Part shown: in pieces, positions 7,501 through 16,454 of the stretch
Layout: every line of letters begins with the position of its first letter
How positions within the stretch are numbered: the first letter of the stretch is position 1
Assembly (NCBI GenBank): GCA_900543625.1
Contig: UQSF01000015.1
Location: 1-53,008 of the forward strand
From: an uncultured Eubacteriales bacterium
Lineage (GTDB): Bacteria > Bacillota > Clostridia > Oscillospirales > Oscillospiraceae
Direction of reading: 5' to 3'
DNA: 53,008 bases
Notes under the pieces: generated by a model
What the model was told of the DNA's origin: nothing
The model's input: only the letters and a program-made list of their open reading frames with translations
The model's database searches: none
Program-made: the position numbers and the translations under genes

Positions 7501-8943
7501 TTGAACGTTTTAGACGTCGTCATCATTCTGGCATATTTTGTCGGCATGATCGCGCTCGGTCTGATCGCGAACAAAAAGCAGACCGGCGTGGACGATTATT
7601 ATCTCGGCGGACGCGCCATGGGTGCGCTGAAGATCGGCGCGCTCTGGATGGCCGGCTGGATCGGCGGCTCATCCGTCATCGGCACGTCGTCCAACAGCTA
7701 TTCCATGGGCATCACCGGCATCTGGTACGTCGGTGAGATCGCCATCGGCTGCGTGCTGTTCGCACTCGTCATGGCCGAGCCCGTCAAGCGCGTGAGCGAG
7801 GTGCTGCAGAACATCACCTTCCCGGAGATGATCCGCGCGCGCTACGACCAGAAAAACAGCACCATGGCCAGCATCACGACCATCCTTGCGATGATCGGCT
7901 ACACGGCGGCGCAGTTTGTTGCCGGCGCCTCGATCCTCAATGTCCTCACGGGCTGGGATCTCGGGCTGTGCTATGTCCTTGCGGCCGTGGTCATCGTGTT
8001 TTATGTCTCGACGGGCGGCCTGCTCGCCGTGACGTATACCGACATCGTGCAGATGGCGCTGCTGCTGCTCGGCGTGGTGTTTCTGGCGGTTCCGCTGGTC
8101 GGCAGCATGCTGCACAAAAACGGCATGAGCCTTGCCGCCGACCTGCCGGCGAGCTTCTTTGACCTCGGCGCGTGGGGCTGGCCGACGATCGCCGCACTGG
8201 GCCTGTCCACGGTCATGTCGTTTTTCACGAGCATGGACAGCTACACCCGCTGCATCGCGGCCAAGGACGCAAGGACCGCCCGCACCGGCACGATCTATGC
8301 AGCCGTGCTCGTGCTCATCATCGCCGGGGCGAGCACCTTCCTCGGTATGGCCGGAAAGCTCATCCTGCCCGATCTCGCGTCGTCGAACAATGTCATTGCG
8401 GCGCTCGTGGTCGAGCTCTTCCCGCACGGGCTCAAGGGCCTTGTGCTCATCGGTGTGCTCAGCGCCATCATGTCCACGGCGGACATCTCGGTGCTCACGG
8501 GCTCTGCCAGCCTGACGAAGGACATTTACCAGCGCTATTTCCATCCCGAGGCGTCGGAAAAGACCCTGATGCGCGTCGGCCTTGCCGCGTCGCTGTTTGT
8601 GGGCGTGCTTGGCGCGGTGTTCGGGTGGTTCACGCAGGATATCATGAACATCCTGCTCATCACGTTTACCATCAACTCGGCGGGCCTGTTCCTGCCGACG
8701 ATCGGCGCGTTCTTCTGGAAGAAGTCGTGCTCTGCGGGCGCGTTCGCGTCCATGCTCTCGGCGACGATCATCGCCATCGTCTGGTTCATCGGCGGCAAGG
8801 TCAGCGCGCTGCCGCTGTTCTCGATCGATGCGCTCTGGCCGAGCTTCGGCGTTTCGGCCGTGCTGTATGTCGTCATCTGTCTGACGCACCGCCAGACCCC
8901 GGAGGAGCAGGAGCAGGCCGAGCGATTCTACGCTGCGCGCTGA
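7501..8943 (+). CDS. Sodium:solute symporter (SSS family)
   Basis: 480 residues with about 13 hydrophobic helices, typical of the SSS (PutP/PanF-like) family; LGGRAMGALKIGALWMAG near residue 38 and the GVLSAIMSTADI segment with the Na-binding Ser/Thr residues are visible. It starts with TTG, 8 bases after a TTTGGAGG ribosome site. It is the second transporter of the cluster and would bring in a carboxylate with Na+. Confidence 0.88.
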   Translation: MNVLDVVIILAYFVGMIALGLIANKKQTGVDDYYLGGRAMGALKIGALWMAGWIGGSSVIGTSSNSYSMGITGIWYVGEIAIGCVLFALVMAEPVKRVSEVLQNITFPEMIRARYDQKNSTMASITTILAMIGYTAAQFVAGASILNVLTGWDLGLCYVLAAVVIVFYVSTGGLLAVTYTDIVQMALLLLGVVFLAVPLVGSMLHKNGMSLAADLPASFFDLGAWGWPTIAALGLSTVMSFFTSMDSYTRCIAAKDARTARTGTIYAAVLVLIIAGASTFLGMAGKLILPDLASSNNVIAALVVELFPHGLKGLVLIGVLSAIMSTADISVLTGSASLTKDIYQRYFHPEASEKTLMRVGLAASLFVGVLGAVFGWFTQDIMNILLITFTINSAGLFLPTIGAFFWKKSCSAGAFASMLSATIIAIVWFIGGKVSALPLFSIDALWPSFGVSAVLYVVICLTHRQTPEEQEQAERFYAAR

Positions 8944-8985
8944 GAGCAGCATAACCCCCATCCCAAGATAGGAGTTTACGTCACT

Positions 8986-10212
8986 ATGGAGCAAAAGAAG
9001 AAGATGCCCCTCGAGGGGATTCGCGTTGTGGAGCTGGCGACGGTCGTCGCCGCCCCGACCGCGTCGCGCGTGCTGTGCGCGTTCGGCGCGGAAGTCATCA
9101 AAGTAGAAACCAGGATCGGCGACGAGATGCGCCGCGCCGGTGAGTTCGAGATGGTCGTGTGCGAGGACGATAAAAACCCGCTGTTCACCATCCAGAACAG
9201 CGGCAAGCGCCTGACGAGCATCGATCTGAAAAATCCGGACGGCAAGGCGGCCATGCTCAGGCTGCTCGAGACGGCCGACGTGTTCCTCACGAACGTCCGC
9301 CTGCCGTCGCTGGGCCGTCTGGGTCTCGATTACGAGACGCTGCACGCAGCCTACCCCGGCCTTGTGTACGCGCACTTCTCCGGCTTCGGTCCCAAGGGCC
9401 CCGATGCCGCCAAGCCCGGCTTTGACAGCACGGCGTTCTGGCTGCGCAGCGGCCCGATGGCCGACTGGCAGGCGCCCGGCTCGTTCCCGTTCACGCCCAC
9501 CTATGCTTTCGGCGACATGGCCACGAGCTCGGCCTTCCTGTCGGGCATCCTCATGGCGCTCATCGGCAAAAAGAGCACCGGCATGGGCACGTTTGTGAGC
9601 ACGTCGCTGTTCGCCAGCGGCATCTGGTGCAACGCCATCGGCGTCGTGTCGCACCAGCCGCAGTTCGGCGGCGACCGTCCGAACGACCCCCTGCGCCCGT
9701 CCGACCCGTTCTGCCACTTCTACGAGTGCAGCGACGGGAAGTGGATCGGCGTGTTTGACAACGAATACCGCCGCGAGCTGCCGAAGTTTGCAAACCTCTT
9801 CGGTATGCCGGAGCTGGTCGACGATCCCCGCGCCGCCAGTCTGGAGGCGCTGCACGAGACCGACTTTGTCGTCGAGGTCGTCACGCGGCTCAACGCCATT
9901 TTCAAGACGAAGCCCGTCGCCGAGTGGGAAGCCTTCCTCTCGGAAAACAACGTCTCCTGCGAGCGTATGCGCTCCATCCGCGATGTGAGCACCGATGAGC
10001 AGGCCATCGCCAACGGCTACGTGCGCAAGGTCGCCTTCAAGGATGACCTCGAGGTCATGATGCCGTGCCCGCCGATGCAGTTCTCGGAGTACGCCATGCG
10101 CCCCTACACGTCCGCCGGCCGCCTCGGCGCCGATACGGACAGCATCTTCCACGACCTCGGATATACCGACACGGAGATCGCCGCCATGAAGGACAGCGGC
10201 GCCATTCAGTAA
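8986..10212 (+). CDS. CaiB/BaiF class III CoA-transferase
   Basis: 408 residues, the normal family length. The start PLEGIRVVELATVVAAPTASRVL is the class III fold signature (first part PLEGIRVVELA). The catalytic Asp is in FGDMATSS at about residue 177. These enzymes move CoA from an acyl-CoA to a free carboxylate. In this cluster it could pass CoA from the oxidoreductase product to an incoming acid, or activate a 2-hydroxy acid. No 2-hydroxyacyl-CoA dehydratase is nearby. Confidence 0.9.
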   Translation: MEQKKKMPLEGIRVVELATVVAAPTASRVLCAFGAEVIKVETRIGDEMRRAGEFEMVVCEDDKNPLFTIQNSGKRLTSIDLKNPDGKAAMLRLLETADVFLTNVRLPSLGRLGLDYETLHAAYPGLVYAHFSGFGPKGPDAAKPGFDSTAFWLRSGPMADWQAPGSFPFTPTYAFGDMATSSAFLSGILMALIGKKSTGMGTFVSTSLFASGIWCNAIGVVSHQPQFGGDRPNDPLRPSDPFCHFYECSDGKWIGVFDNEYRRELPKFANLFGMPELVDDPRAASLEALHETDFVVEVVTRLNAIFKTKPVAEWEAFLSENNVSCERMRSIRDVSTDEQAIANGYVRKVAFKDDLEVMMPCPPMQFSEYAMRPYTSAGRLGADTDSIFHDLGYTDTEIAAMKDSGAIQ

Positions 10213-10231
10213 TGAAAAAGGAGAACTTACT

Positions 10232-11221
10232 ATGAAAATCGTTCTGGCCGAAGTACCTTATACCAAAGACAGAGACATCAGCATCGAGCGTTCCTGCCTC
10301 CCCGAGGGTGCGGAGCTGACGATCGCCGTGTTCGACGAGCACGCCGAGAATAACGACGCGTTTTACGCCGAGATCAAGGACGCCGACATCATCATCGACG
10401 GCTACGTCCACTTCGGCAAAAAGGAGATCGACGCCATGGATCACTGCAAGGTCATCTCCTTCCAGTCCACGGGCTACAACGAGGCCGATCTCGACTATGC
10501 GCGCGAGAAGGGCATCGCCGTCTGCTCCATCCTTGACTACTGCACGCAGGAGACCGCCGAGAGCGCCATGGCGCTCATGCTCAACCTCCAGCGCGGCATC
10601 CGTCAGTATGACCGCAGCGTCCAGCAGGACCACGTCTGGGACTATCAGGTCGTGCCGGGTCTCAAGCGCATCGCCGGTCAGGTCATGGGCATCGCCGGTC
10701 TCGGCCGCATCGGCCAGTCCGTCGCCCGCAAGGCGCTGGCGTTCGACATGGAGGTCATCGCCTACGACCCGTTCCTGCCGCCCGCCATTGCCGAGAACCT
10801 CGGTGTCAAGCTTGTCGATTTCGACACCCTGCTCGCCGAGTCCGACGTGCTGAGCCTGCACATGAACCTCACCGACGAGAACTACCATATGTTCAACAAG
10901 GAAGCGTTCATGAAGTGCAAAAAGCACCCCATCATCGTCAACGAGGGCCGCGGTCCGCTGATCTGCGACGAGGATCTCGTCTGGGCGCTCGATAACGGCT
11001 ATATCCGCGGCGCCGCGCTCGACATGGTCGAGAGCGAGGACCCCGATCTGGATACCTGCCCGCTCGTCGGCCGCGACGACGTGCTGCTCACGCCGCACAG
11101 CGGTTATTACTCCGACACGTCCAACTACCTCGTGGCAAAACTCTCGATGGACAACGCCCTGTACTACGTCAACGGCGAGTACGACAAGGTCAAGGCCATC
11201 CGCAACGGCGTCAACGCCTGA
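10232..11221 (+). CDS. D-isomer-specific 2-hydroxyacid dehydrogenase
   Basis: 329 residues. The NAD-binding motif GIAGLGRIGQSVA is at about residue 154. The substrate/catalytic triad is visible as Arg in NEGRGPLI, Glu in DMVESEDPD and His in TPHSGYY (about 288). It is similar to the C-terminal-binding-protein-like branch of the family. It would interconvert a D-2-hydroxy acid and the 2-oxo acid used by the oxidoreductase, complementing the LarA-like racemase. Last gene of the plus-strand cluster. Confidence 0.9.
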   Translation: MKIVLAEVPYTKDRDISIERSCLPEGAELTIAVFDEHAENNDAFYAEIKDADIIIDGYVHFGKKEIDAMDHCKVISFQSTGYNEADLDYAREKGIAVCSILDYCTQETAESAMALMLNLQRGIRQYDRSVQQDHVWDYQVVPGLKRIAGQVMGIAGLGRIGQSVARKALAFDMEVIAYDPFLPPAIAENLGVKLVDFDTLLAESDVLSLHMNLTDENYHMFNKEAFMKCKKHPIIVNEGRGPLICDEDLVWALDNGYIRGAALDMVESEDPDLDTCPLVGRDDVLLTPHSGYYSDTSNYLVAKLSMDNALYYVNGEYDKVKAIRNGVNA

Positions 11222-11424
11222 TCCCCGCCTCCGTTTCCGCTGGGCTGCATTCTGAACTTACCTATCAATTACCAAGGCATGAATTTTCTGCCCTTCTTTC
11301 ATTCTGTTTTTGCGATCTCAACCAATCTCCTCACTTACCGTACTTACCGTCAGCCCGGAGGAACTGCATATCCCCGTGTCCGCGTCCGGCCGTCTCCGGC
11401 GCGGACACGGCTCTGCGCGAACAC

Positions 11425-11458
11425 AGCGCCGGATGCCTGCGGGCGTCCGGCGCTTTTT
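11425..11458 (+). terminator. Terminator of the hydroxyacid cluster
   Basis: AGCGCCGGA (11425-11433) pairs exactly with TCCGGCGCT (11445-11453), followed by a T-run. It lies 200 bases after the dehydrogenase stop. The spacer 11222-11554 otherwise holds only the next promoter. Confidence 0.75.
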
Positions 11459-11462
11459 GCGG

Positions 11463-11491
11463 TTGACAGCGCCCGGCAAGCACAGTAAAAT
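11463..11491 (+). promoter_or_regulatory. Promoter of the DUF362 gene
   Basis: TTGACA (11463-11468) and TAAAAT (11486-11491) with 17 bases between, a near-consensus sigma-A promoter directly after the upstream terminator. The DUF362 gene is therefore a separate transcription unit. Confidence 0.8.
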
Positions 11492-11554
11492 CAAAGACGG
11501 CGGGTCAGTCCCGCCCGGGAATGAGAAAGAAATCAGACTTCGGAGGTGTTTCCT

Positions 11555-12670
11555 ATGGAACCTGCAAAAGTATATTTTTCCGATCTGCGCACGGACGAGA
11601 TCAGCACGCTCGAAAAGCTGCGCCGGCTCATGAAGGCCGCCGGCTTTGAGCAGATCGATTTCAAGGACAAGTACGTCGCCGTCAAGCTCCACTTCGGTGA
11701 GCCGGGCAACATGGCCTATCTGCGCCCGAACTGGGCGCGCGTCGTGTGCGACTATGTGCGCGCGCTCGGCGGCAAGCCGTTTCTCACCGACTGCAACACG
11801 CTCTATGTCGGCGGCCGCGCCAACGCGCTCGACCATCTCGACAGCGCCATGCTCAACGGCTATTCGCCCATGACCACCGGCGCTCAGTGCATCATTGCCG
11901 ACGGGCTCAAGGGGGACGATTACGACCTCGTGCCCATCCGCGGCGGCAAGTATCTGCGCGCGGCGAAGATCGGCCGCGCCATCATGGACGCCGACATCTT
12001 CATCTCGCTCACGCATGCCAAGGGCCATGAGTCCACCGGCTTCGGCGGCGCGCTCAAGAACATCGGCATGGGCTGCGGGTCGCGCGCCGGCAAGGAGGAG
12101 ATGCACAGCTCCGGCAAGCCCGTCGTCAGCCAGAGAAAGTGCGTCGGCTGCGGCAAGTGCATCGAAAACTGCGCACACGGCGCCCCGCACATCGAAAACG
12201 GCAAGTGCACCATCCTGAAGTTTAAGTGCACCGGCTGCGGCCGCTGTGTCCATGTCTGCCCGATGCATGCCATCCATCCGGACTACGACATTGCCAACGA
12301 TGTGCTCAACTGCAAGATCGCCGAGTACGCCAAAGCCGTCGTCGACGGCCGCCCGTCGTTCCACATCGCGCTCGCAGTGGACGTGTCGCCCAGCTGCGAC
12401 TGCAATCATTACAACGACGTGCCGATCGTGCCGAACGTGGGCATGTTCGCATCCTTCGACCCCGTGGCGCTCGACACGGCCTGCGCGGACATGATCAATG
12501 CCCAGCCGGCCAACCCGAACAGCGCCATCGCACATGAGCACGAGCACGACCACGACCACCCGCACGACCACTTCACGTTCGCGCACCCGGACACCGACTG
12601 GCGCGCCGCCGTCGAGCACGGCGAGGCCATCGGCCTCGGCACGACGCACTACGAGCTCATCGAGGTCTGA
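11555..12670 (+). CDS. DUF362 / 4Fe-4S protein with a histidine-rich segment
   Basis: 371 residues. The ATG at 11555 is 8 bases after GGAGG; an upstream in-frame GTG overlaps that ribosome site and is rejected. The N-terminal DUF362 domain (VAVKLHFGEPGN, then LTHAKGHESTGFGGALKNIGMG) is followed at about 190-240 by two 4Fe-4S motifs, CVGCGKCIENC and CTGCGRCVHVCP. Near residue 330 comes HEHEHDHDHPHDHF, rich in His and Asp and likely to bind metal such as nickel or zinc. DUF362 proteins have no settled function; a redox role is inferred from the clusters. Being beside a LarA-like nickel enzyme makes a metal-related role worth testing. Confidence 0.85.
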   Translation: MEPAKVYFSDLRTDEISTLEKLRRLMKAAGFEQIDFKDKYVAVKLHFGEPGNMAYLRPNWARVVCDYVRALGGKPFLTDCNTLYVGGRANALDHLDSAMLNGYSPMTTGAQCIIADGLKGDDYDLVPIRGGKYLRAAKIGRAIMDADIFISLTHAKGHESTGFGGALKNIGMGCGSRAGKEEMHSSGKPVVSQRKCVGCGKCIENCAHGAPHIENGKCTILKFKCTGCGRCVHVCPMHAIHPDYDIANDVLNCKIAEYAKAVVDGRPSFHIALAVDVSPSCDCNHYNDVPIVPNVGMFASFDPVALDTACADMINAQPANPNSAIAHEHEHDHDHPHDHFTFAHPDTDWRAAVEHGEAIGLGTTHYELIEV

Positions 12671-12683
12671 TCGGAAATAACGC

Positions 12684-12718
12684 AAAGGCTCCCCCAGAAT
12701 TCCGGGGGAGCCTTTTTT
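12684..12718 (+). terminator. Rho-independent terminator
   Basis: AAGGCTCCCCC and GGGGGAGCC form the stem, followed by TTTTTT. It ends the DUF362 transcript; the opposing amidohydrolase gene ends two bases on and may use the same hairpin. Confidence 0.9.
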
Positions 12719-12719
12719 G

Positions 12720-14297
12720 TCATATGTATTCTCTTTGGGTGATCCGTTTTATGATCGCCCGAGCCAGAAGTCCGGCGACGCCTGTCTTTTTTGCAACATG
12801 CTTCTTGCCGTGCAGATAGAGTGCCTTGACCTCGATGCCCGCTATATCCTCCGCGGTGAGCGGATCATCGCCGAGAACGACGAAATCGGCAATCATACCG
12901 GGTGCAAGCGTGCCGCGTTTATTCTCCTCATGGCTCATATACGCGGGATTTGCCGTGATCATGCGCAGCGCGTCGAGACGCGATATGCGCTCGTCCGGAT
13001 TGGGATGATTTACGGAGCACGCCATACCGTACAGGGGCTTTGGACGCGTGCACGGTCCGTCGGAGCCGTCGCCTACGACAAGTCCGAGGCGGTGCATCGT
13101 TCCCAGCGCGTTTAGTCTGTCAGTGCGCTCTCTGCCGAGCACCGAGCACAGATACGCGTCCGGCTCCTGCTTCCAATATATAAACGGCGACTGCGCGGCT
13201 ATGCACAGCTTTATCTTTGCCGCGCGCTTTAGCTGCTCCTCGCTTGCAAGGCAGACATGGATCATCACATGGCGCGCATCGTCCCACGGCTTATCGGCAT
13301 AAGCCGCCTCATATGCCGTTATGCACTGCTCCACCGCCGCATCACCTATGGCGTGCATGGTTATCTGCCAGCCCTCGCGGTTTGCGCCGATGGCGAACTC
13401 GTTCACGCGCTCCTGCGGATAATTCAAAACGCCGTAGTTGTTCGGATCGTTCGCGTACGGCTCCTTGAGCGCCGCGTCCTCTGAGCCGAAGCAGCCGTCG
13501 AGGGCAAGCTTGAAGCAGCCGCCGACGCGCTTGAAGCCGTGCTTTTTCACGGCCTTGAGGTCCATGGTCTGGAAGAATATGCGGAACGCCTGCGGCAGGC
13601 CGGGCGCGAGTATTTTTATCATGTCTATATCCAGATCGTTTGCAAAGCCCACGCCCTCAACGGTGTGCACGAGCCCGATGCCGACCGACGCAAGGTACTC
13701 CGCGCCTCCGGAGAGACCGCGTATAATATCCATCGTGGGGATATACGCCGTCGCCTCGTTCACGCCGTTATAAAACGCCGACTGGTACAGCCATCCGGTC
13801 TCGGTATTGCAGCCGGGATCGGATTTCACCTTATCCGACAGCAGTGCCAGCATTGCGCTGTTGCACACGGCAGCATGACCGTCGTACTTCATGACCATGA
13901 GCGGACGCTCCGTCCAGTCGTCAAGATCGCGCTTTTCGGGCAGCCGATGCTCGGCAACGGTGTTCGCGGTGCAGCCGTAGCCCATGAGCACCTTGTTTTT
14001 CCGGTGACTGTCGGCATAGCTCCTGACCGCCGCCTTTGCTTCGGCAAAATCTTTGACATCCATGAGATAGAATGTGTTCTCAAAAACGCACAGCGAGCCG
14101 AAATGCATATGCGTGTCGCCGAACGCGGGCGTTACCGTCGCGCCGCCGAGATCGACCCGTTTTGCCTTGCCGTAGCGCGGAGGGATGCTGCTTTCATCGC
14201 CGAGCCACACGATGTGACCGCCCTTTACCGCCATCGCGGTGTAAATGCGGTTTTCCTTTTCGCAGGAGATGAATCTGGCGTTCGTATAAAGCTCCAT
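12720..14297 (-). CDS. YtcJ-like metal-dependent amidohydrolase
   Basis: 525 residues from the ATG at 14297, chosen because AAAGGA lies 8 bases upstream; a longer reading frame has no ribosome site. The metal-binding GDTHMHFGS (HxH) is at about residue 59, MHAIGDAAVEQ and MIHVCLASEE give the downstream His residues, and VVGDGSDGP the Asp. The family hydrolyses amides, formamides or related C-N bonds on unknown substrates. It uses more A/T-ending codons (ATA, TAT) than its neighbours, which suggests later acquisition. Confidence 0.85.
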   Translation of the reverse strand: MELYTNARFISCEKENRIYTAMAVKGGHIVWLGDESSIPPRYGKAKRVDLGGATVTPAFGDTHMHFGSLCVFENTFYLMDVKDFAEAKAAVRSYADSHRKNKVLMGYGCTANTVAEHRLPEKRDLDDWTERPLMVMKYDGHAAVCNSAMLALLSDKVKSDPGCNTETGWLYQSAFYNGVNEATAYIPTMDIIRGLSGGAEYLASVGIGLVHTVEGVGFANDLDIDMIKILAPGLPQAFRIFFQTMDLKAVKKHGFKRVGGCFKLALDGCFGSEDAALKEPYANDPNNYGVLNYPQERVNEFAIGANREGWQITMHAIGDAAVEQCITAYEAAYADKPWDDARHVMIHVCLASEEQLKRAAKIKLCIAAQSPFIYWKQEPDAYLCSVLGRERTDRLNALGTMHRLGLVVGDGSDGPCTRPKPLYGMACSVNHPNPDERISRLDALRMITANPAYMSHEENKRGTLAPGMIADFVVLGDDPLTAEDIAGIEVKALYLHGKKHVAKKTGVAGLLARAIIKRITQREYI

Positions 14298-14395
14298 AAC
14301 CTCATTCCTTTCACTTCTAAAATGGGCTCCATGCAGACATGGAGCATTCCCCTTTCCGATGCGCATGGCCGCAGCCGCGGCGGATGCTTTTGTCC

Positions 14396-14424
14396 ACCTT
14401 AATCCTTTCGCGCGCCGATGTCAA
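14396..14424 (-). promoter_or_regulatory. Promoter of the amidohydrolase gene
   Basis: Minus-strand TTGACA (14419-14424) and TAAGGT (14396-14401) separated by 17 bases. The untranslated leader contains a small hairpin (GCTCCATG and complement, 14327-14346). Confidence 0.55.
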
Positions 14425-14459
14425 GCTTGGGCGCTGCGCGGTCATTTTTTGCCACCTAC

Positions 14460-14488
14460 TTGCAGCATTCTTGTTTCTGGTATACAAT
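14460..14488 (+). promoter_or_regulatory. Promoter of the first LytTR regulator
   Basis: TTGCAG (14460-14465) and TACAAT (14483-14488) with a 17-base spacer, about 50 bases before the start codon. Confidence 0.6.
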
Positions 14489-14539
14489 AACGGTATCTTC
14501 CATGACTTTTTCTGCAAATCCGGACAAGGAGTCAAACCG

Positions 14540-15286
14540 ATGCTTCAACTTGCAGTGTGTGATGATGAGGCCGTCTGCCTGAGACAGACCGTGGACATCC
14601 TGCGCGCGGCGCTGGGGGACACGCCGCATCAGCTCAAAACGTTTCAAAATGCGCCCGCCGTGCTGCATATGCTCGCCGAGGACGGTTACCGGCCGGACAT
14701 CGCCGTGCTGGACATCTGCATGGGCGAGCTCGACGGCATCTCCCTCGCCAAGGAGATCAACCGCCTTGCCCCCGCCTGCCGCGTGATCTTCCTGTCGAGC
14801 TACGCGGGCTATCTCATGGACGCGTATGAGGCCGAGCACATCTACTACGTGCTCAAGTCGGACGAGGCGGCGCGCCTGCCGGTTGCGCTGCGCAAGGCGC
14901 TGGGCGCGCTCTCGACCGAGAAAACGCTCACGCTCCGGCGCGGCGGCAGCTATCAGCGCGTCGGGCTCGACACGGTGCTGTATCTCGAGCGCTCGCTGCA
15001 CAAGATGCTCGTGCACACCACCGACGGCGATCTCGAGACGACGCAGAGCCCGCAGTCGCTGCTTGAGGGCGACGTAGCGGACGAGTTCATCCGCTGCCAC
15101 CAGAGCTTCTGGGTCAACTGCCGGGCGATCGCCGGCATGGAGCACGAGACCTTCTGCCTGAGCGACGGCACGCGCGTGCCCATCAGCCGCTCGTATCGCA
15201 AGAATGCGCGCGAGGCGTTTTTCCGGCTGCTGGCCGGGCGCACCGCGCGGCTGGATGTACCGGAGGGCGCGGCCGATGGCGTATAA
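14540..15286 (+). CDS. LytTR-family response regulator (AgrA-like)
   Basis: 248 residues from the ATG at 14540, nine bases after AAGGAG. An N-terminal receiver has the acidic pair in VCDDEA, the phosphoacceptor Asp in AVLDICMGELDG (about 54) and the Lys in YYVLKSDEA. The C-terminal LytTR DNA-binding domain (about 135-235) includes LYLERSLHKMLVHT, FIRCHQSFWVN and RVPISRSY. Its end overlaps the first kinase gene by 11 bases. It should be phosphorylated by one or both of the following kinases. No peptide pheromone gene is seen beside it. Confidence 0.9.
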   Translation: MLQLAVCDDEAVCLRQTVDILRAALGDTPHQLKTFQNAPAVLHMLAEDGYRPDIAVLDICMGELDGISLAKEINRLAPACRVIFLSSYAGYLMDAYEAEHIYYVLKSDEAARLPVALRKALGALSTEKTLTLRRGGSYQRVGLDTVLYLERSLHKMLVHTTDGDLETTQSPQSLLEGDVADEFIRCHQSFWVNCRAIAGMEHETFCLSDGTRVPISRSYRKNAREAFFRLLAGRTARLDVPEGAADGV

Positions 15287-16439
15287 CGGTTTCTGGGCGG
15301 ACTTTTTGTTCAACACCGGCGTCGTGGCGGCGTGGTGCGTGTTTTTGTGGCGCGTGCTCGACGGGCCGCGCTTTTCGTGGTGGAGCACGGCGCTGCTCAC
15401 GCTCGTGATCGATGCCGCCTACCTGCTGCCGGTGCTGGTGGAGATGCTGTTTTCCGCCGCCACCATGCGCGCGGCGGACTTTCAGATGGACGCGCACTAT
15501 TCCGTCTGGGCAGACCCGCACGCGGCGCTGTACGGCGGGGTGTTCCTGCTGTTTCTGGCGCTGGTGCTGCTGGTGGTCAGCCTGCCGTTTCTGCGCGCGC
15601 GGAATAACCTCTCCGGCCGGCAGCTGCTGGTTTTCTCCGTCTTTCCGGTCACGCAGATCCTCTACTCCGCCGCCATTCAGGCGCTCATCTTCTATCCGCC
15701 GCGGTATGAGTACACGTCGGTGCTGCTGGTCGTGACGGCGCTGTTTCTGGTGTCCGACTCGCTGCTCTTTCGCACCATGGTGCGCACCGAGCAGCGCGTG
15801 CAGCTCGAGGTGGAAAACGAGCTGCTGGAGTCGCAGCTCGATGCGCAGCTCGCGCACTACGGCGATCTTACCGCGCAGTACGAGCAGATCCGCGCCATGC
15901 GCCACGACATCGCCCACCATCTGAACACCATCCACGCGCTCCTGGAGGCGGGCAACCTGCAGGCCGCCTCGGAGTATTCCGAGCAGCTGCTGCCGGCGCA
16001 GACGTACAGCTCCCGCCTCGGCGCCTGCCGCAACCCGGTCGTGGACGCGTTTTTGTATACCCGGGTGCAGGATGCGCAGGCCAGGGGCGTCCCGGTGCGG
16101 GCGGATGTGTCGCTGCCGGTGGAGTTGCCGGTGTCGAACACCGACCTCATCGTCGCCTTCGGCAACCTGCTCGACAACGCGCTCGAAGCCTGCAGCGGCA
16201 TTCCGGACGCGGCGATCACGCTGCGCGCGCACATGGATAAGGGCTATCTCGTCATTCAGGAGTCGAACCCCGTCCGTCCCCGGCAGCCGCAGGGCAAAAA
16301 GCCCCGGCGCATCCCGGAGCTGGAGCGCGGCGTGGGCTTTCGCGTGCTGGGCAGCCTCGCCGCGAAGTACGACGGCAGCTTCCGGCACACGTGCGAAAAC
16401 GATACCTACACCGTCACGCTCTCGCTGCGCGCCGGATAA
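15276..16439 (+). CDS. AgrC-like sensor histidine kinase 1
   Basis: 387 residues, starting at the ATG at 15276, 8 bases after CGGAGGG and inside the regulator's last codons. About six hydrophobic helices (1-190) form the sensor. A coiled linker (QLEVENELLESQLDAQLAHY) follows, then the phosphoacceptor box MRHDIAHHLNTIH, N-box NLLDNALEAC and a GHKL ATPase ending VGFRVLGSLAAKYDGSF. This layout is that of peptide-sensing HPK10-type kinases. The kinase half is nearly identical to the next gene. Confidence 0.88.
   Translation: MAYNGFWADFLFNTGVVAAWCVFLWRVLDGPRFSWWSTALLTLVIDAAYLLPVLVEMLFSAATMRAADFQMDAHYSVWADPHAALYGGVFLLFLALVLLVVSLPFLRARNNLSGRQLLVFSVFPVTQILYSAAIQALIFYPPRYEYTSVLLVVTALFLVSDSLLFRTMVRTEQRVQLEVENELLESQLDAQLAHYGDLTAQYEQIRAMRHDIAHHLNTIHALLEAGNLQAASEYSEQLLPAQTYSSRLGACRNPVVDAFLYTRVQDAQARGVPVRADVSLPVELPVSNTDLIVAFGNLLDNALEACSGIPDAAITLRAHMDKGYLVIQESNPVRPRQPQGKKPRRIPELERGVGFRVLGSLAAKYDGSFRHTCENDTYTVTLSLRAG
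15870..16271 (+). repeat. Long direct repeat, copy 1 (kinase core)
   Basis: By eye this stretch is identical base for base to 17175-17576, offset by 1305 bases. It covers the His box, N-box and ATPase. The sensor halves differ, so either duplication was recent with fast sensor change, or gene conversion keeps the cores the same. Confidence 0.85.
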
Positions 16440-16454
16440 GGAGGGAACAACACT

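Noticed and set aside
7669..10152. An 827-codon open frame on the minus strand over the symporter and CoA-transferase genes
   Set aside because: It is an antisense shadow caused by high GC; the composition is Arg/His/Val-rich without domains, while the plus strand holds clear families.
8986..11221. Reductive Stickland (2-hydroxyacyl-CoA dehydratase) pathway
   Set aside because: A CoA-transferase and dehydrogenase fit, but dehydratase and its activator are absent while an oxidative 2-oxoacid oxidoreductase is present.
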